DNA of 64,000 bases from Eleusine coracana subsp. coracana (Eukaryota > Streptophyta > Magnoliopsida > Poales > Poaceae): NCBI GenBank assembly GCA_032690845.1, contig CM064420.1, forward strand, positions 62,422,707 through 62,486,706, read 5' to 3'. The translations under genes were made by a program, and so were the position numbers. Under the pieces are notes generated by a model. The model ran no database searches. It was not told the origin of the DNA and saw nothing but the letters and a program-made list of their open reading frames with translations. How positions within the stretch are numbered: the stretch's first letter is position 1; each line of letters begins with the position of its first letter. Shown in pieces: positions 58,769-64,000 of this stretch.

Positions 58769-58776
58769 TATAAATA
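58769..58776 (+). promoter_or_regulatory. TATA box of the ubiquitin gene
   Basis: TATAAATA, about 30 bases before the expected transcript start and about 110 before the proposed 5'-UTR splice donor. Confidence 0.75.
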
Positions 58777-58889
58777 TCTGCGCACCCCATTGGTTCTTTT
58801 TCTCATCACAAAACATCTCGATCGTCGAGTTCCTCCTCATCGACCGCCTTCTTCGCTGCCGCCCTCAGCAGGTTCCCTAACTCGTCAAG

Positions 58890-59210
<321 letters not shown>

Positions 59211-59966
59211 GCGAGGGCGTGCCCGCCTGGCCGTTGGATGTCCATCACCGTCGCTCATAATGTTCAGCCTGAGCCCCCCCCCCCCCCCGTGGTCGTCTTT
59301 AGATAACTAGTGTATTAGTTTCATGGAAACATCCGGCGGTGCTGAATTTTAACAAATTTAGTTTGTTTGGTTTGATTGTGGATTTATTTTGAGTGTTCAC
59401 TTGCTTAGCAAAATTCTGCATAGCTTTTACTAAAAGCTTTATGCTCCGGAAGGAGCCTATTCAAAATCCAGACAGTACACAACAGCCGAACATGTCTAAG
59501 CGTTCTCTGAACTTCGATTCCTACTCACCTATAGGTGACGATACCAGTTTTCTCAGTACCCTGAAACATATGCATTACACAGAAGTTACCCTGAAATTGA
59601 CACAAAAAGGATTTTCCTGCTAATTATTCATACTAAACTACACCTCTGTTAACACCGCCAACTCCGTCTGGATCAGAAGACGCGAAACCAAAAAGAATCA
59701 TATGTGCAATCAAGGTGAGGAGAACTACAGATTATCGAATACTCCCTATCTCAATCTTCACTAATTTTCACTAGTTTACTTCCAGATGAAGAGAAGGCTA
59801 TGAAGTGGTGCCCCCGTTACTTCTATTCCTTTCAGAGACATAGGAAATAATGCAGCATCTTTGTTTCATCTTTGCTCCTCCATGCGGACACCGAAGCAAA
59901 ACTGCTTAGGACATTTCCACCAAACTCTAATGCTGAAAATCGAGGTGCTTCCTTCACTGGCAGGGC
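59211..59966. other. Ubiquitin 3' flank and DUF3755 3' flank
   Basis: Convergent ends of two genes. A 12-base C run lies at about 59277-59288. No other gene seen. Confidence 0.5.
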
Positions 59967-62900
59967 CTACCATCCTCGTGGCTCTTCTTTCAAATGACTG
60001 CTGCCAAGAACTTGCGCCTTGAAACAAAAACAACAAAGATACCAAGAGTAACGGTCTGAGTTGAATAGAACCTTATGGGTATAAGAGGACAATAACATAT
60101 TTATGGACATATTTAAAGAGTATTCTTTAAGTTATGGCATATGTTGCCAACTGATTAAAAATTTAAGTATCAGATACTAGACAACGAGTATTATTACAAA
60201 ATGCCACGATCAAGCAGAAAGTCAAGTCACTATCAACAATTTTGAAGCAAAAGATTGGGTGAGTGATGACATGCATTACTACAGGAAGCCAAATCTAAGC
60301 AAGCACAACATTCATTTGTGTATCTGGATATTCACTCAGTAGGAAAGATACTGATTATTCAAAAATTCCCTCCATTTTATAATTAATATTGTTAGGTCAA
60401 CCTTCTTAGTTCAGGAAAAGTGCATCAATTAAAGAACGGAGGGAGAACTCAACGATCAATGCAGTAGGGTGCAGATTATCGCTACATTTATATATGGTCG
60501 AAGCAAAAGATATTTACCATAGGAGAGGCAGGGAGTACATAACTAGCTAGCCTTTCGTCCACTGAAATAGGCAATGGAGGCATCTTGCTCATTATTCCGG
60601 GCATTTGGCTCATGCTGTTTATTGAGGAGAGGGCATCACATAAAGAACTGATACAAGTGTGCTTCCTGAATTTTAATTCAGTCGATTTATTTTTGTCAAA
60701 CACAGTAAAATCTAACCTTTGTTGAAGACAATTGATGTTCCTCCTTGTGCGATGAAAAAGTTCGATGTTCTTCTGAGCCTGAAAGATGGTGTCAAAATTA
60801 ACTGAAATTTAATCCTGCAAGGATAGATCTTCCTACTGCTCATGACATCTTCTCATGAAAATATGCCCTTTACATGCATAGAAAAATTGGAATGTTTATT
60901 ATTTTTTTCTCAAATATATAAAGCTGTCATGAGCAGCAAGGTATACATTTATTGGATATCACCAACTCTTAGGTTTTACTACTCTGTAGTTAATATTGAT
61001 GAAGATACATATTTTTAATAAACTAATGCTTTGAACTTTATTTCCTGCTAAAATAATAGCTACATCATACAAGTAAAAATCGAAAAACCAACCTGTGATG
61101 TTAAAATATTTACTTCTATTTCGTTCAGAAGTCGAGCATTTTCCTCCAATACATTTCGCATTGCATGATCAAGTTGAGAGGCTGCATAAAAGAAACATAG
61201 GCATGTTCACACGATGAATCCAATAGGGATAGTCCATATGCCTATATACAGTATTTGCAATATACCAAAAGGCATCGAGTCTAAGATATTATATACCCCA
61301 TGAAATTTAGTTAGAGGGTCAACAAAAATCCTACAACCTGTGCTAATCCAGATTTTGTTGTCAATAGTGCTAAATTTCTAAAAGAATTTCTAAAATTTCA
61401 ACTTTTTATGGAAGTAACATTCTAGAATTACAAGACAACAAAATTGGTTGAAATGTTATAATACTCTTGCCACACAAAAAAAGGGAGATGGTTTACATAG
61501 TCAATTACTATTATGTTTGGCAACTCTATAAGTGACCTACCAACCTCCAGATAGTAATCCGTTGTTGTGGCTGGTGTGTGCCACAAAGGAAGAAGCTCTC
61601 ATATCTGTGTGAATACGAGGATTAGTAATCCACAATGACGGCTCAGCCATTTTGTCCTGAGAAATAATCTTAATCAGAACCATTTAAAAGAAAATTCGCA
61701 AATATGATTGGATAATTTGTCTAAAAAATATGTCTTCACCAAAAATAAGTAAGTCAAAACGTGAGATTGAATTATTAATATTACACCACCTAGCCTTTTA
61801 CAGTATTAATTTATAATGTGTTTTGATTTTGGGAATAATCTGGTAGGTAAACAATAACTTATGTAACAGGCCACCAGTGCTGGATCTTCATTTCATTTCA
61901 ACATTTCAAATAAACACAAAAAAAATCTATACATATGTATGTTGTGGTGGGTTTCAAAATGTAATTAACATCACAAAAGAAGTCCGAATTTAGGATATGT
62001 TATCACACGGCAGAACAAATATTGTTATAAGTAAGGGTCATTACTAATATTTAATCAAAAAAAAAGAAGGATCATTACCTTTCTATCTTTTACCTTTTTT
62101 CCAAGGTAGTGTTCTTCAGGTTTCCGTCGTCTTGTTGCTTCTTTTCTCTGCAAGCAAAATCATTCTTACCAATACAAGTAAAAAAGAAAGACAATACTCG
62201 GTGTAAAAATTTCCTCAAAACAATTTTTCTATAATAAGTAGGTGGACTACATATATTTTCGTTCTGAAGCAAATGGTTAGCCCATGATCTTACAACAATG
62301 CAAGCAATGCTAGACAGCCATAAAGTTATAGTTTTACGCAACTGAATATGAATCAAAGGTAAGAAAACTGGAGCAACACCTTTTTTTTTTCCTCGAACAC
62401 GCAGGAGAGTTGTTCATCATTATATTAAGAAGATGAATGGAGCAACAACTAACACAGGCATATTTTGTTGGGCCTCTAATACATAACATATGATTTGGTT
62501 AAATGTTGTTCAGCGGTCAATCAACTGAAGTGATTGATAACATCTCAAAATCTCGATTGTATAGAACTGACAGTATAAATAAAAAATAGAAACGTTAAAT
62601 CCTTCCAAGAGATATACTCCCTCAGTCGTTTTTTTTTGTTGACGTTGAGAGAGTACATGTGCTTGACATGAAGCAAGATAAGGCCAGCCCTTTTAGCGAT
62701 ACAGGTTAGACACAAATATTGCTAAATGTCAAAAGCAGAGACTTTTGATTATACACTAAACAAATACAAAGGCAGGACTAGAGGGCAACAGCTCAGATCA
62801 CACTAACTTAAAGTCCATAATAGACTAGTATTATTATAGATGTGGACAAATAAGTGTATCTTCTGCATGATCTACTTTCATATACGCGGCACAGGTTTAG

Positions 62901-64000
62901 TGGAATCATTGTGATGTCATATTAGAAAGTCACAGCAGTATAAACTACTGTTAGTCTCCATCCATAAGCTGAAGTGGGAGTATGGGACCACATGTTCATT
63001 TCAAATGAAAATAATCTACACTCTATGAGCATCTTGCGTGATTTTAGGTTTAAGTAAGAAGGTACAGAAACAGGGACTAACCGCTGCCAACCACTGGCAT
63101 CTCATGGCAACATCTCTTACTGTCTTATCTGGTAACATGGCTGCTATCTTAATGTACTTCATGATTCCCGGTTCATTTGCATACCTGCAATTTCATTAAG
63201 CATGAACCAAAGAATACAAAATTAGGAATGACGAACAAAAGCCTTATCACAAGACATAAGAATTTTTGTGCAACAGCATAAGGTTTATCGGTCCAAGTAT
63301 CTGAAAAAAAAAACCCTACAACACTTTACCTTTTTATAATTAAAAATAGAAATCCAAGCGTTAGAAATTTAGTCTTGGAGCAATTTCTTAAAAGAACTAC
63401 ACAACATTACTTTCATCAGGGAAAGAAAAGACACAGCAAAGGTGAACTTTAGACTAGATTGAACCACCAGCATGACAAGCATTCAGTGTTTACTTTGAAA
63501 TAATTTAGCTATTTTGGCAGAAGAAAAGACATATAGTTTGGTGTCAATAGCCAGGCATTTTTGTTACAAACATATAACAAAAAAGTCCACTTATTATGGT
63601 GAGATGGAAGTCACTACTTAATTCAGATAACATGACAATATAGCTTACTTGTTGAGGCCGTCGTTCAATATTTGCAGCTCAAGAAGGGACCAATCCACTG
63701 CCATCGGTGCAGTGTACTTAATGTTCTGGCTAGAATCAGAAATCATGTTTGGTGAACCAGTGGATACAATTGTGGAAGCTGTAGTGTTCAACATCGCCAG
63801 ATTATCATTCATCCCACTCGAAGTATCCAGACAACCTGGCATGACTCCTGATCCACTGGCAATTGAACTCGTCTGAAAAGAAACCACATGCTGATTGCAG
63901 AACGACTGTGGAAACATCCCATAGTTGTTAGGATCTGTTGACATCTGCATGCCAGATGATATTCTGCACTCCCGGTTCACCCTCACAAACACATCCTCAA
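59967..64000 (-). CDS. DUF3755 family protein, runs off the right edge
   Basis: Eight exons fit on the minus strand: 64000-63649 (edge), 63184-63082, 62147-62079, 61656-61545, 61181-61093, 60778-60717, 60665-60518 and 60017-59967, all GT-AG with matching phases. From the methionine at 63992 this gives 325 residues. In order: a Ser/Thr-rich N-terminus (NQHVVSFQTSSIASGSG), a SANT/Myb-like region (WSLLELQILNDGLNKYANEP, then IMKYIKIAAMLPDKTVRDVA), the basic RKEATRRRKPEEHYLGKKVK, a helix (MRNVLEENARLLNEIEVNI), QKNIELFHRTRRNINCLQQ and the hallmark MPGIMSKMPPLPISVDE. This is the plant DUF3755 family (Arabidopsis At3g07565 relatives), sometimes annotated as linked to histone deubiquitination. The biochemical role is not established, and nuclear location is inferred. 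The frame is open to the edge, so the true start may lie outside. Confidence 0.85.
60366..60446. mobile_element. Stowaway-like MITE in the last DUF3755 intron
   Basis: Starts TTCCCTCCATTTTATAATTA and ends AAAGAACGGAGGGA. The ends are imperfectly inverted and the flanking TA is not clean, so it is an older copy. Confidence 0.6.
62369..62449 (-). mobile_element. 5'-truncated LINE tail with 12-bp duplication
   Basis: On the minus strand the insert reads CTTCTTAATATAATGATGAA, CTCTCCTGCGTGTTCGAGG and then an A run, text I recall from the 3' ends of grass L1 elements. It is flanked by TGGAGCAACACC (62369-62380) and TGGAGCAACAAC (62438-62449), a target-site duplication with one mismatch. It lies inside the second DUF3755 intron. 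Confidence 0.75.

Overview
This window is nuclear DNA from a grass (Poaceae), most likely a panicoid or related cereal with a fairly compact genome. The evidence is spliced genes with GT-AG introns, GC-rich coding exons set in AT-rich intergenic DNA, many Stowaway/Tourist-type MITEs, a copia-style solo LTR, and proteins that read as monocot orthologues (a PIP2 aquaporin, a C20-type GA 2-oxidase like rice GA2ox6, a Lunapark protein). From memory, PIP2;3, a defensin and GA2ox6 lie close together on rice chromosome 4, so this looks like the orthologous block. That needs an alignment to confirm. I see nothing bacterial, organellar or viral.

Layout. 1-7.2 kb: a broken F-box-associated gene (minus), a single-exon UBL5/Hub1 ubiquitin-like gene (minus) and a small three-exon gene of unknown function (plus). 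7.2-16.5 kb: SINE- and MITE-like repeats, an intact S40/DUF584 senescence-regulator gene (minus) and a 988-bp solo LTR with a perfect 5-bp target duplication. 16.6-24 kb: a four-exon PIP2 aquaporin (plus), then a 1047-residue intronless PSK-receptor-like LRR kinase (minus). 24-34 kb: mostly transposon-derived DNA around a tandem pair of two-exon defensins (plus). 34-35.3 kb: an intact intronless F-box protein gene (plus). 35.3-41.9 kb: AT-rich DNA with tandem duplications and a MITE. 41.9-45.4 kb: a three-exon GA 2-oxidase (minus) whose long first intron carries two MITEs. 45.4-52 kb: no convincing gene, repeats only. 52-64 kb: Lunapark (plus, five exons), a PsbQ-like gene whose 5' part I cannot find (plus), a single-unit ubiquitin gene with a 5'-UTR intron (plus) and a DUF3755 gene (minus, eight exons in view) that runs off the right edge.

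The genes do not form a pathway. They are ordinary, independently transcribed plant genes: water transport, peptide perception, antimicrobial defence, gibberellin inactivation, ER shape, a thylakoid-lumen-type protein and ubiquitin or ubiquitin-like functions. The clearest new observations are structural: the decayed F-box gene, the datable solo LTR, several short insertions with readable target duplications, a transposon with an internal minisatellite, an 0.81-kb tandem duplication, the uncharacterised 103-residue protein and the PsbQ-like gene without a visible transit peptide.
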